The translations under genes and the position numbers were made by a program. The notes beneath the pieces were generated by a model. That model had not been told where the DNA came from and searched no databases. It was given only the letters and a program-made list of their open reading frames with translations. From IMG/VR virus record IMGVR_UViG_3300023174_004998, positions 1 through 64,000 of that record: 64,000 nt of DNA; one strand, 5' to 3'. The stretch is from a virus. Shown here piece after piece: positions 31,710-40,376 of this stretch; the stretch's first letter is position 1; each line of letters starts with the position of its first letter.

Positions 31710-34079
31710 TTAAAAACTCCATAGTAATTCGTTCATGATCCGATACTGTCCTATCGAACTTACAGCAGTATTGAATCGATATTGTGTGTTCTTATCAAGC
31801 CTTTTGTGATACACTCCTCGAAGATAATAAGTGGGTGCTCGCAGGATATCAAGATTCTGTTTAGTATAAACTAACTGTCCTGATCTGTCAAATGAAGTGG
31901 GCATATTGGCTTCGATTTGTCCACTGATAACTCTAGGAGCCTGTCCGATATAGATTCCTATATCGTTTTTCTTGTCTCCCCAACGGTATCCTGTTTCCCC
32001 CCAGGTACCCATGGTAGGGCTTACGCGAGTAATCAAACCAGGATTGATATCAGTGGTCACGTACATAAGACTGGCACGAGCCACAAAACCACCTTGTTGA
32101 TAGGATACCACATTGTCAAATACCGAACTAGTTTTGACTGTGCCCCAGACTCCACTGAATGACACCCAAGGGTTAAAATTCAGTTTGGTATATTGCGCAC
32201 CAAAACTCCAGGAGTTTTTTCGCCATACAGCAGGAATACCAATACTGTACTCTCCAGCCTGTTGATCGCTGGCCACACGCATACCGTTGACCGAATATCC
32301 TCTGGCACCTGTAAGATATTCACTTGGCGATGTCATGTCGTGATCAGACCCGCTGAAATTATCTCGCTGAAAAGCATTCAAGGCCGTGACATTCATGGGT
32401 CGTGCATTGATCATAAACGGTCGTTGTAGTGTGTCCATGGCAATCATTTGACCAGATCCTATGTCTATACCACTGACATGTCCGCTGAGTATCTTTGCAC
32501 CTATTGACAGAGCACCCACAGGTCTCAGCGCGGCTTCTATATCAATCACGCTACCATTCCAATAAGTGGCCGCAGTCTGGGCCAACACAGCATTAGCTGA
32601 TGCGGTACTCATATACGGCCATTTCTGTTTGATTAGATCCACGGCGGCCTGCGCTGTCAGCGTGGCCTGCGAGCCCATTTGACTCATGTACACAGCCATC
32701 TTTTTGTCATTGTTGGCTTCGTACACAATCATAGTCACTAGATACATCTTGCCATCAGGTGCCTGGAAAATGTTTACTGTGCTGTTGGCTTCATTGGCAC
32801 CATTGCCCAAGCTGGCGGTCATGGATGCGGCCTGTTTCAAAAAGTCTGTGAATATTTTTTGATGAGCGGCTACATATTTTCCGTCAGAGCTTTTTAGCAG
32901 TACCTGTGTGCTGTTATGATTACCTGAAAAGTCCCACGCACTGACCAAGATATCTGTGCGACCATCACCATTGACATCAAGAAACTTGGGATTGTATGTA
33001 GAATAGGTGTTGGTATCGTAGTTGACCAGAGTAGTTGAAGTTACGTCTGTGAATGTGCCACCACCTTGATTGCTTAAAAATTGTATGGCACTACGTTTAA
33101 CAGTGTAGTCAAACGGACGACTGAAAACTATGACATCAGGACGTCCGTCTGTGTTAAAATCATGCGATACCACACGCACATTGTGATCCAACAATGGTGC
33201 CGGGAGATCACCAACATAGTTGTAATTTAGTTGTCCACCTACAATGGTGTATGAATACATCTTTGTGGTACGAGCATCGCTACAAGCTGGGTTTACAACA
33301 TTACAAGCATTGTCAGTGACAATGATTTGTTTCTGCCCGTTTTGTAAAAAATCATCTGCTACAATACTAGAACCACCCCATCGCAAATCGCCAGCATTGC
33401 CTCTACTGTCAATGTAAGGTGTAAAGTTGTTTACTCGATTGTTGATAGCCAATGTGGTGTTAGGCCCATAGTCCACAAACAATAAATCTTTAAATCCGTC
33501 TCCGTTCATGTCTGCAATGGCACTGTCATGCGCCCAGACATTGGTCAACGGAATAGAGATACGATTGAAGTGAGAGCCTTGGTTAGAAAAAACATAACCC
33601 GGGCCGTAATGTCTCATGTCAGTGCTGGGTGCTACCAACATGTCTTGTCGCCCTGTGTTAAACAAGTCGGCAAATTTTACACTGGGTTCTGTGCCTAGGA
33701 TTTCGTTGATACCTCCTGGAAACCATTGTGCTGTTCGGTCAACCAAGGTGCCGCCTTCCCAGGCCAGCAGTGTAAGTTTACTATTGCTCCAGGTTTCAGG
33801 AGTGGCATATTGCGTCTGTCGTCCTGCTAGTATAATGTCATTGCCACTACCGGTGATGTTGGCATTGAAGGTATCAAATACCGGAGCCGCACCATCTACT
33901 TTGGTCAGTGGATCTATAGCAGTGGCCACTCTCACAGGAGTATGGTATGGAACTTCTGATCTTAAGTAGCCACCACCGGAGCCTCCACTGCCACCTCCTC
34001 CGCCACCCCCTCCACAACCAGAGAGAGCGACTGCAAAAGCAGAGATAGAAACTGATAGTATAGTTCTTTTGAACTCCAT
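31710..34079 (-). CDS. Large lipoprotein with FG-GAP repeats and beta-barrel-like C-terminus
   Basis: A 789-residue protein from the Met at 34079. Signal peptide with lipobox LSGC (Cys near residue 21), then a Gly-rich linker. The middle has FG-GAP/VCBS-type calcium repeats: DMNGDGFKDLLF, DFNTDGRPDVIVF and DVNGDGRTDILVSAW (D-x-N-x-D-G-x-x-D). The last ~200 residues are amphipathic strands ending in Phe (RIMNELLWSF), like an outer-membrane barrel or autotransporter C-terminus. This suggests surface exposure on the infected cell, perhaps for exclusion of other phages; speculative. A sigma70 promoter is upstream and no clear ribosome site is seen. Confidence 0.8.
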   Translation of the reverse strand: MEFKRTILSVSISAFAVALSGCGGGGGGGGSGGSGGGYLRSEVPYHTPVRVATAIDPLTKVDGAAPVFDTFNANITGSGNDIILAGRQTQYATPETWSNSKLTLLAWEGGTLVDRTAQWFPGGINEILGTEPSVKFADLFNTGRQDMLVAPSTDMRHYGPGYVFSNQGSHFNRISIPLTNVWAHDSAIADMNGDGFKDLLFVDYGPNTTLAINNRVNNFTPYIDSRGNAGDLRWGGSSIVADDFLQNGQKQIIVTDNACNVVNPACSDARTTKMYSYTIVGGQLNYNYVGDLPAPLLDHNVRVVSHDFNTDGRPDVIVFSRPFDYTVKRSAIQFLSNQGGGTFTDVTSTTLVNYDTNTYSTYNPKFLDVNGDGRTDILVSAWDFSGNHNSTQVLLKSSDGKYVAAHQKIFTDFLKQAASMTASLGNGANEANSTVNIFQAPDGKMYLVTMIVYEANNDKKMAVYMSQMGSQATLTAQAAVDLIKQKWPYMSTASANAVLAQTAATYWNGSVIDIEAALRPVGALSIGAKILSGHVSGIDIGSGQMIAMDTLQRPFMINARPMNVTALNAFQRDNFSGSDHDMTSPSEYLTGARGYSVNGMRVASDQQAGEYSIGIPAVWRKNSWSFGAQYTKLNFNPWVSFSGVWGTVKTSSVFDNVVSYQQGGFVARASLMYVTTDINPGLITRVSPTMGTWGETGYRWGDKKNDIGIYIGQAPRVISGQIEANMPTSFDRSGQLVYTKQNLDILRAPTYYLRGVYHKRLDKNTQYRFNTAVSSIGQYRIMNELLWSF

Positions 34080-34085
34080 AAAAAC

Positions 34086-34124
34086 CCAGACTAGTTGAAC
34101 TGTAAGCAGTATAACAAAGTCTGG
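34086..34124 (-). repeat. Inverted repeat at the lipoprotein promoter
   Basis: CCAGACT at 34086-34092 pairs with AGTCTGG at 34118-34124. On the minus strand the second arm is followed by GTTTTT and the ATG. The -10 box of the promoter lies inside the loop, so only messages from further upstream could form the hairpin. Confidence 0.5.
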
Positions 34125-34136
34125 ATTTCTAAACAA
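34108..34136 (-). promoter_or_regulatory. Sigma70 promoter for the lipoprotein gene
   Basis: TTGTTT (34136-34131), 17 bases, TATACT (34113-34108) preceded by TGT (extended -10). Confidence 0.7.
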
Positions 34137-34150
34137 CTCAACTGTGGTTT

Positions 34151-34312
34151 TTATACAACAGAATTGGTATTGGATTTTCTCTCTTTGTGTTTGGCCAAGG
34201 CATCTGCACTGCGTTGTTGGAAGTCCACCATGCTGTGGTAACCCATCTGATAACAAGGGCAATGATTACCCAAAATCTTACGGGCTAGCCAAATTCTAAA
34301 TTTCTTAACCAT
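34151..34312 (-). CDS. Small basic protein
   Basis: A 53-residue frame in the 34080-34395 gap: MVKKFRIWLARKILGNHC and PCYQMGYHSMVDFQQ, with a Lys/Asn-rich tail. It looks like the small K-F-R-x-W-L-A phage proteins I recall from T4-like genomes. No strong ribosome site is seen. Unknown function. Confidence 0.6.
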   Translation of the reverse strand: MVKKFRIWLARKILGNHCPCYQMGYHSMVDFQQRSADALAKHKERKSNTNSVV

Positions 34313-34321
34313 ATCTTAATC

Positions 34322-34399
34322 TTATGAAAAAAAGTGTTGGATCATTGCAACGAACATGATCCACCATACATAAATTTCGTGTAATATGCGATCAATCAT
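34322..34399 (-). CDS. Tiny membrane peptide
   Basis: A 25-residue frame (MIDRILHEIYVWWIMF...). Its ATG overlaps the folE stop (ATGA), the same coupling used throughout the window, and the sequence is a hydrophobic membrane helix. Plausible but very short. Confidence 0.45.
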   Translation of the reverse strand: MIDRILHEIYVWWIMFVAMIQHFFS

Positions 34400-35217
34400 C
34401 GTGGTGCAAACTCCTGTTGTAATTTGATATTGTCCATGAACTCTTTTTTGGTTGCAGGATCTGCTTGGAATACACCTTTTAATACTGTGGTCTGTGTCAA
34501 ACTGGAGTGAGCCATGATGCCGCGATTCTCACAGCATCCGTGCGTGGCCTGTATGTACACACCTACGTTTTCGCTGTCTGTGGCTTTCATTATTTCCCTG
34601 GCGATGTCGTTACATAGTTCTTCTTGAAGTGTGCCACGACGAGCACACCACTGAGCGATCCTAGTATATTTAGACAAGCCAATAAGTTTATTTGCGGCGA
34701 TGATTCCGATGTAAGCAACACCAGACACAGGCTGATGATGATGACTGCACATAGAACGCAGTTCGCTACGAACAACAAGCATACCTTCATATCTATCTTG
34801 GCTATCATTTGGAAAAGCTGTTGCATCTGGTGCTGGATCATATCGACCTCCCATAATTTCGTTGTAATACATCTTGGCCAAGCGACGTGCTGTGCCTTTT
34901 GAGTTTGGATCGTTTTCACGATCAATCAGCAAACGATCAAGCACCAGTTCAAATGCTTCTGTTGCTTCATCAATTAAGATTTTTTTGTCTGCTTCACTGA
35001 CATAGTCGCTAATGTTATCCCCGGCCCAGAAGCGTTTCTTATCACGTTTCATTTTAAAACGAATAGCATCGCCTAAGTATGCTTCTTGATATCCGCCGTC
35101 GCCGGACATGGCGCCTATCCCAGTTTCTATTACTGCATCTTCATAGCCAGGATGATACGGTGCTTCGTCTACTATTTTTTTAGAATTTTCTAGATCTTCT
35201 GATGTAAATGTTGTCAA
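34396..35217 (-). CDS. folE: GTP cyclohydrolase I (FolE)
   Basis: A 273-residue GTP cyclohydrolase I. Zinc ligands are in SMCSHHHQPVSGVAYIG and ATHGCCENRGI, and LIGLSKYTRIAQWCARRGT with LQEELCND is the active-site helix region. It makes 7,8-dihydroneopterin triphosphate, the first step toward 7-deazaguanines. The N-terminal ~70 residues are longer than in bacterial FolE. It has a strong sigma70 promoter and probably starts an early unit. With QueD, QueE and DpdA it forms the DNA-modification pathway. Confidence 0.92.
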   Translation of the reverse strand: MTTFTSEDLENSKKIVDEAPYHPGYEDAVIETGIGAMSGDGGYQEAYLGDAIRFKMKRDKKRFWAGDNISDYVSEADKKILIDEATEAFELVLDRLLIDRENDPNSKGTARRLAKMYYNEIMGGRYDPAPDATAFPNDSQDRYEGMLVVRSELRSMCSHHHQPVSGVAYIGIIAANKLIGLSKYTRIAQWCARRGTLQEELCNDIAREIMKATDSENVGVYIQATHGCCENRGIMAHSSLTQTTVLKGVFQADPATKKEFMDNIKLQQEFAPR

Positions 35218-35261
35218 TTTATTTCTCCGAGTTAGGGTCGAGGATGACCAGTCTTGTTGCT

Positions 35262-35290
35262 ATTGTAACAGTTATTTAGATTTTTATCAA
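35262..35290 (-). promoter_or_regulatory. Sigma70 promoter for folE
   Basis: TTGATA (35290-35285), 17 bases, TACAAT (35267-35262) preceded by TGT. A TCTAAATA late-like box (35273-35280) lies in the spacer. Confidence 0.8.
35273..35280 (-). promoter_or_regulatory. Late-promoter-like box TCTAAATA
   Basis: Seven of eight bases match TATAAATA. It sits within the sigma70 spacer of the folE promoter. Confidence 0.3.
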
Positions 35291-35865
35291 GTCTTAATTG
35301 GAATATTTCTACAGTCAGGATAAACTCCGGGTTGTGAGTTTGGCTTAATATCAGGCAGTAGTTCTAGTCCTTTAACGCATAATTCCAAAGTAGGGCAGTA
35401 GTGGTATCCAAGTATTAGATCGGTTTCAGTTTCCCACGGTATGCGCAGGTCTCTACCATCTGACCGTTGCCGGCTCATCACACGATATGCTTCTGGGTCA
35501 TCCAACAAGATAGCACCTACCTTGCCCAACTGTAAGGGTTTGGTCCAGCCAAAGCTCAAACACTGCATGGTTCCTGGATTGTACATGTTGCGTTCCAATC
35601 TCCGAGCACTGTCCCAAATTCTTGTACCATAAAATTGATATTCGCCTGTCCATTTTTCAGTAATCATTTCATACTCAATATCAAGGTGATGCATGAGCAT
35701 GGGAACACTGAGATAGGTATATGCTGTAAATTTAGTTTTTTTGACGCCATCATATCGCATACACAATTCAAGAGCATGAGTACACCCGTCGGTCAAGACC
35801 ACATATGGTGCTCCGGTGTAGTCAGCCAAGGCAGATTCAAAATCAAACAGTGCCTTGAAACTCAT
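35287..35865 (-). CDS. Short DegT/StrS-type aminotransferase
   Basis: A 192-residue PLP-fold protein resembling the N-terminal half of DegT/DnrJ/EryC1/StrS sugar aminotransferases: YVVLTDGCTHALELCMR, FTAYTYLSVPMLMHHL, RIWDSARRLE and LSFGWTKPLQLGKVGAIL, where the Lys near the start of the last motif is the expected PLP lysine. Normal members are about 370 residues, so the C-terminal domain is missing. It lies next to galE and could be degenerate or a minimal enzyme. Confidence 0.65.
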   Translation of the reverse strand: MSFKALFDFESALADYTGAPYVVLTDGCTHALELCMRYDGVKKTKFTAYTYLSVPMLMHHLDIEYEMITEKWTGEYQFYGTRIWDSARRLERNMYNPGTMQCLSFGWTKPLQLGKVGAILLDDPEAYRVMSRQRSDGRDLRIPWETETDLILGYHYCPTLELCVKGLELLPDIKPNSQPGVYPDCRNIPIKT

Positions 35866-36808
35866 CTAGTGTACCAAGCCCAGGCATGTTGAACCATGTG
35901 CTCCAAAGAAAATTTAGGAGCCCATCCTAGGGAATTAAATCGATCTGCGGATGCGGTAAGCACAGCTGGATCTCCTGCACGAACTGGACCAATTTCCAGA
36001 TCAACACGCTGTCCTGTTATTTTTTCAGCCATGTTGATGATATCGCGATTACTGAATCCTTGGTTGGTTCCTAGGTTAAAAATACCAACAGGAACATCAG
36101 GGTTCATGGCCATGACATGTGCGTCGGCAAGATCCTCCACATGTATATAATCTCTGATGCAAGTGCCATCTGGTGTGGAATAACTGTCACCGTAGAGAGT
36201 AAACGTTTTCCCATCTCTAATACTTTCAAGTACTCGAGCAATGATGTGTGTGGCTCCAGGTGCTTGTCCATGTCGTCCTTGACTATCAGCACCGCAGGCA
36301 TTGAAATAACGGAATGCCACAAAATCTAAGCCGTATGCTGTGGCATAACTTTTCATCATGAATTCAACCATGAGTTTACTTTCACCGTAGGGACTGATAG
36401 GAATAGCAGGATCTTCTTCCTGGCACGGAGTCATGATAGGTTCACCATATGTGGCCGCACTTGAGCTGAATATTACTCGAACATTTTTGTGATGATTTGC
36501 AATTAAAAAATCCAATAGAGTTTTGGTCTTGACAAAATTGTTGTGATAGTATTCTTCTGGATTCATTACACTGGGACCAACCAAACTGGTTCCAGCACAG
36601 TGAATGATAGCATCTGGGCAAAATAACTTAATGGCATCCAGTCCTAGCTCGCTGGCAAAGTCTCCTGTGTGCCACGAGCATGGTACTGCTATCAAGTTGC
36701 CCGGAGGCATCACACGATCCATGGCAAGTACATCATGCCCAGCATCTACTAATTTGATAGAGTTTCGCCGCCAATATACCCTGCGGCTCCGGTGACCACG
36801 ACCTTCAT
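35862..36808 (-). pseudogene. galE: galE-like sugar epimerase with 5' frameshift
   Basis: A UDP-glucose 4-epimerase-type short-chain dehydrogenase. The ATG at 36808 overlaps the stop of the upstream gene (ATGA) and begins MKVVVTGAAGYIGGETL, the NAD-binding Gly motif. That frame then hits a stop near 36752. The rest continues in another frame (KLVDAGHDVLAMDRV, SSAATYGE with YGESKLM as catalytic Tyr-x3-Lys, then GRHGQAPGATH). One base appears to be missing near 36758-36762. It may be a sequencing error, a true mutation or a programmed shift. Otherwise the protein is full length. Confidence 0.75.
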
Positions 36809-38004
36809 TGTTCGATCTTCACTACAGGATACTTGGCATGAGCCACATGGTCACGATATCGAGCACCACTACGCAACCACTTCTCGCCAGAGCCTTCAAG
36901 AATGTCAACAATACGATCCACAGTGCCGTTGTTCCAGTCTGATATCAACCCCATGTTGTGGTGTGGCTTTTCCAGCAACAAGGCCAGTTTGTTGAATGGG
37001 TCATCTTCGCTCCAAGGGATATAGAGCCTATCAGGGTCATTTGCAAAAGTTTCAGGGAAACTGCGATAAGCAGGATATAGAACATTGGCTCCGAGTGTAT
37101 CTGCTTCACTGACAGTGTTTGAGACCCAATCTTGTAAAGCACAGTTGAACAGCACACGAGTATCATTAAGGAGAGCATAGTAGTCATTCTTTGAAAGATT
37201 TTCAAAAATCTGTAGTGTGCCTTCATCGCTCATCTTACGGGCACGTTTGACATAGTCGGGATTGTTTGAGCGTAACGGTCCGCCGGAAAACACAGCAAAG
37301 CTGACATCCTTGTAGACTTTCTGATATTCTTCAGCCAAGTCCATAAAGAAGCCAGGTTGTTTTTCTTGATCGAATCTAGCGGCAAAGCCCACACGTTTTT
37401 GTCGTTGTTCAAATGGTCGGATATTTTCCTTGCCACCAATGCGTTCCAGCACTTCTTCCTTGCCAAATGCCAGGCCTGAGATGTTATAGATAGGTGCCTT
37501 CCACCCTGCGATACGCATGTGTGCTACCATTTCTTCATTGGTAGCTAACACGCCAGTCACAAAGCAGTTGACCATTTTTTCATACGTCGACATCCATTCT
37601 GCCATGCCCCAAACATGAACGAAGTCATCAGGATCAATGGCCTGAGCAAGACAGCGAACAAAAATACGAGGACGCTGGCTAGGATCCACTTGATCGAGAA
37701 TATAAGGTAGGCTCTCGATACCGGGCTGAAACATGTCTTCAAAGTAGATAACATCTTCATTGGTGACTTCTCCATTGCGCATCATTTGTACCAGATTCAT
37801 CATTTGGCTCATACCAAAGTAACTGCGGCCGTGTGCATCTAGAACTTGGCCAACACTGATGCTCTGTGTGTTGTCAATAGTATTGCCAGGCACATAAACT
37901 ACTTCGAGTCCTCGACGATCAAACACACGTCGATTCCACTCAGTTAGTTGTAGAGTGTATCGAGCTTCATAACTCTCTAAACCCATGTAAAATAATTTTC
38001 TCAT
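36805..38004 (-). CDS. GT-B glycosyltransferase-like protein
   Basis: A 399-residue protein with GT-B features: GFAARFDQEKQPGFFMDLA at the start of the C-terminal domain, FAVFSGGPLRSN, and NCALQDWVSNTVSEADTLG as the donor-site E-x-x-x-G part. Similar proteins occur in T4-like phages near epimerase genes. It could glycosylate DNA or a surface glycan. It overlaps galE by four bases. Confidence 0.7.
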   Translation of the reverse strand: MRKLFYMGLESYEARYTLQLTEWNRRVFDRRGLEVVYVPGNTIDNTQSISVGQVLDAHGRSYFGMSQMMNLVQMMRNGEVTNEDVIYFEDMFQPGIESLPYILDQVDPSQRPRIFVRCLAQAIDPDDFVHVWGMAEWMSTYEKMVNCFVTGVLATNEEMVAHMRIAGWKAPIYNISGLAFGKEEVLERIGGKENIRPFEQRQKRVGFAARFDQEKQPGFFMDLAEEYQKVYKDVSFAVFSGGPLRSNNPDYVKRARKMSDEGTLQIFENLSKNDYYALLNDTRVLFNCALQDWVSNTVSEADTLGANVLYPAYRSFPETFANDPDRLYIPWSEDDPFNKLALLLEKPHHNMGLISDWNNGTVDRIVDILEGSGEKWLRSGARYRDHVAHAKYPVVKIEQ

Positions 38005-38369
38005 GAAAGATATTCCTTGAATTTTTCTTCGTACACTCGATAGTCAATTTTTGTAATTTTAATATTTTTTTCCAAAGAAAGCATATCTAATGCCCAATCT
38101 AATGCCAAAATGCTGGGGTCATAAACAAACTGGTCACCGTCTTTCAAAGTATGGTCATTGAAGATATCCGCTAAACTAGCCAGTACATTTCCTATAAACC
38201 AAATCTGATCAATGGGCGAACAATAAACTCCAGTGGGGATGTTTTCAGAATCTGGAAAGATTTCGTACACTGCATCTTCAGTCTGTCCCTTGAAAAGTTG
38301 TCTTAAATTTTTTACTATTTTTTTATGTAGTATATAATTTTTTAGATCATGTATGTAATAATAATTCAT
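38001..38369 (-). CDS. Hypothetical phage protein
   Basis: A 122-residue protein (MNYYYIHDLKNYILHKKIV start, a hydrophobic middle strand IWFIGNVLASL). Family not recognised. The start region is AT-rich; a GTAAC stretch precedes it. Confidence 0.7.
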   Translation of the reverse strand: MNYYYIHDLKNYILHKKIVKNLRQLFKGQTEDAVYEIFPDSENIPTGVYCSPIDQIWFIGNVLASLADIFNDHTLKDGDQFVYDPSILALDWALDMLSLEKNIKITKIDYRVYEEKFKEYLS

Positions 38370-38398
38370 TGTTACCTTTCGGTTTTTGTTTTAATGAA

Positions 38399-38665
38399 TC
38401 ACCGACGATCTACACGAGGACGTCGATCATCTCGACGGAAGTCTGGTCGGTAGCCTGCAAATCTGCGGCTATCCTCAGTCCACATATTTTTGGGTTCTTT
38501 GCCCGCTTCCAACTTACGGAACTGCTGGAACGGATATGACCGATTGTTGTAAAGATCTGCTGGATCATAGCGATAGCCATAGTCCACACAGAAGTTGAGA
38601 TACTTGTCGAGGTCTTCCCAGACAGCACGACTACGAGGATTGGGTTTGAACAGGGTTCGGCCCAT
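38399..38665 (-). CDS. Small conserved phage protein
   Basis: An 88-residue protein with RSRAVWEDLDKYLNFCVDYG and DPADLYNNRSYPFQQFRK, a pattern known from T4-like marine phages, and an Arg/Asp-rich tail. Unknown function. Confidence 0.8.
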   Translation of the reverse strand: MGRTLFKPNPRSRAVWEDLDKYLNFCVDYGYRYDPADLYNNRSYPFQQFRKLEAGKEPKNMWTEDSRRFAGYRPDFRRDDRRPRVDRR

Positions 38666-38676
38666 ATTAGTTTCCT

Positions 38677-39126
38677 TTAAATAACAATTGAAAGATTAGG
38701 ACGGTGAGTATTATACTTAATGAGGCAGCCGTTCTCACCATCTTCGGCCACTTCAATCCACACTGCACGACCGGGATAACGGCCTGCAATTTGTAGATAC
38801 AGATCGTCTGCGATCATCTCGCAAGACTTCCAGTCAAGTTCTAAAACGGAACTTTGACCATTATACAGCGACTCGAGCCATCGTTTAAACTGGATGAACT
38901 CGATGTCCCGGTCATTGTGGAACACATCGATCCACACCCGGAAATGAAAAATGTGCCTATGAGGACTAGCAAGAAACGAAACATCATACTCTCCCGCGGT
39001 GCATAACGCTGGGTCTGTAGCCGCCGCAGGATATTTATGGATACCCTCTTTGCGGAATGTGATCCAGATCTTGCGCTCTGCACTTTGCATGATCCGATCT
39101 ATGGTTTCTCTTTCGCTGGCAATCAT
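38677..39126 (-). CDS. Conserved phage protein
   Basis: A 149-residue protein, start at the Met that overlaps the stop of the upstream gene (ATGA). Core FLASPHRHIFHFRVWIDV, then DREIEFIQ-like segment DRDIEFIQFKRWLESL and SCEMIADDLYLQIAG. I recognise the pattern from cyanophages; it is somewhat like a T-fold (QueD-like His cluster) but no function is assigned. Confidence 0.75.
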   Translation of the reverse strand: MIASERETIDRIMQSAERKIWITFRKEGIHKYPAAATDPALCTAGEYDVSFLASPHRHIFHFRVWIDVFHNDRDIEFIQFKRWLESLYNGQSSVLELDWKSCEMIADDLYLQIAGRYPGRAVWIEVAEDGENGCLIKYNTHRPNLSIVI

Positions 39127-39350
39127 TCTGCGTTCCTCATTTCTTGAATCCACTCATCCACACGAGCTTCGGCTTCGGGTTGGCTCATAGCTGGTACTGT
39201 GATACGATATGGTGTTCCTGGTCTATGACTGATATCGTAGCGTATAGTTCCACTTAGAATCATATCGTTTTCGTCACGTAACACAGTGAATTCCTGTAAG
39301 TGCTGAGCACGATAAATTGCTTGTTCTGCTAGTTCTTTAACGTCATTCAT
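39123..39350 (-). CDS. Small phage protein
   Basis: A 75-residue protein starting MNDVKELAEQAIYRA, ATG overlapping the upstream stop (ATGA). Strands SGTIRYDISHRPGTPYRIT follow. Unknown function. Confidence 0.75.
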   Translation of the reverse strand: MNDVKELAEQAIYRAQHLQEFTVLRDENDMILSGTIRYDISHRPGTPYRITVPAMSQPEAEARVDEWIQEMRNAE

Positions 39351-39862
39351 TTTGATTCCTTTTGTTGGAATGGCCAATCAGTTGATGGAGTTAGTGGAGT
39401 GGGTGATACATTTTCTTCTATAGTCTCATTATACGCATCTTCGTCTACTAAGTCAATCTTTACAGGACCTAAAATGGCAACATGATCGTCTTCAATTTCC
39501 CAATTATGATCGCCGTCGTACAACCAAGCAGTACCGCAACGACCATCCTCGTCTTCTTGATCCCAACGCAGTATGGCTTCAATTTCTTCTTTTTCCTCAT
39601 CAGTAAAGTCATCATCAAACTCTACCCAAATACCACATAAATCATCAAGTTCACATCCCCAACCTACATCAGGACGACAATGCACACGATCCATTTCAGT
39701 ATCATACACTGGGTCATCCTCTTCGCGAAAACCCTGCCCCCAACGCCAAGTCTCTGTGACCTGGAACCCACGAATGCTACCATCTTTTTTGCGTTCGAAC
39801 ACATCTACAAAGTATTCAACTGATTTCTTTTCCAGTGGAGTAATACGATATAGTTTTGCCAT
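39347..39862 (-). CDS. Conserved acidic phage protein
   Basis: A 171-residue acidic protein starting at MAKLYRITPLEKKSVEYFV. Middle TETWRWGQGFREEDDPVY and CELDDLCGIWVEFDDDF are characteristic. A TCTAAATA box lies about 20 bases upstream with AAGG in between. Unknown function. Confidence 0.8.
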   Translation of the reverse strand: MAKLYRITPLEKKSVEYFVDVFERKKDGSIRGFQVTETWRWGQGFREEDDPVYDTEMDRVHCRPDVGWGCELDDLCGIWVEFDDDFTDEEKEEIEAILRWDQEDEDGRCGTAWLYDGDHNWEIEDDHVAILGPVKIDLVDEDAYNETIEENVSPTPLTPSTDWPFQQKESK

Positions 39863-39863
39863 G

Positions 39864-40376
39864 TTATAGTACCTTGTCTTGAGTATATTTAGACCAGTCA
39901 GTAAACACCGAACGTTTTTGTAAAGCATGCAGACTGTGGCACCACACACCAGGATTAGTTGCACGGAAATCCTTGTCATCAATCTTGAGTGTGGCATTAT
40001 ATCCAAACTGTTGGATATAAGGTAGCTTGACACTGATCATTGGGATAAAGTTATGATATTCTACCAAAGCACTTTCTAACAAACCTTCTGCTTGGTTAAC
40101 ATCAAGATCTAGTGTGCAAAGACAATCAGCATCCAAACACGGGCGAATCATTCCTTCCCAACTTCTCCAACCATCACCATCATTGGTATCCAACTTTGGA
40201 AAACTCTGATTGGCTCCAAAGTAGATATGTGTGCAATCATTGGCCAGGGCCATATCCATCACAGTGTCAGCATCTTGTACACCTACCACAAACAAAGTTT
40301 TTTGTCCGTATGCAGGAGAATGTTCTACTTCTGTGCCTACAAAGAAGTCTACTGTTTCGTGTCCAGGTCTATCCAT
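39864..40376 (-). CDS. Conserved phage protein, near dpdA
   Basis: A 170-residue protein from the Met at 40376 (MDRPGHETVDFFVGTEVEHSP). Core HIYFGANQSFP, ISVKLPYIQQFGYNATLKI and NPGVWCHSLHALQ. I recall homologues in marine phages but not their function. It shares a transcription unit with dpdA, so a link to 7-deazaguanine chemistry is possible but unproven. Confidence 0.75.
   Translation of the reverse strand: MDRPGHETVDFFVGTEVEHSPAYGQKTLFVVGVQDADTVMDMALANDCTHIYFGANQSFPKLDTNDGDGWRSWEGMIRPCLDADCLCTLDLDVNQAEGLLESALVEYHNFIPMISVKLPYIQQFGYNATLKIDDKDFRATNPGVWCHSLHALQKRSVFTDWSKYTQDKVL
39886..39893 (-). promoter_or_regulatory. Late-promoter-like box TCTAAATA
   Basis: Seven of eight bases match TATAAATA. 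It precedes the 39347-39862 ATG by about 24 bases, with a ribosome-site-like AAGG in the leader. Confidence 0.45.

Noticed and set aside
36104-36329. Overlapping open frames on both strands inside galE
   Set aside because: They lie wholly within a recognisable epimerase and have no ribosome site; treated as shadows.
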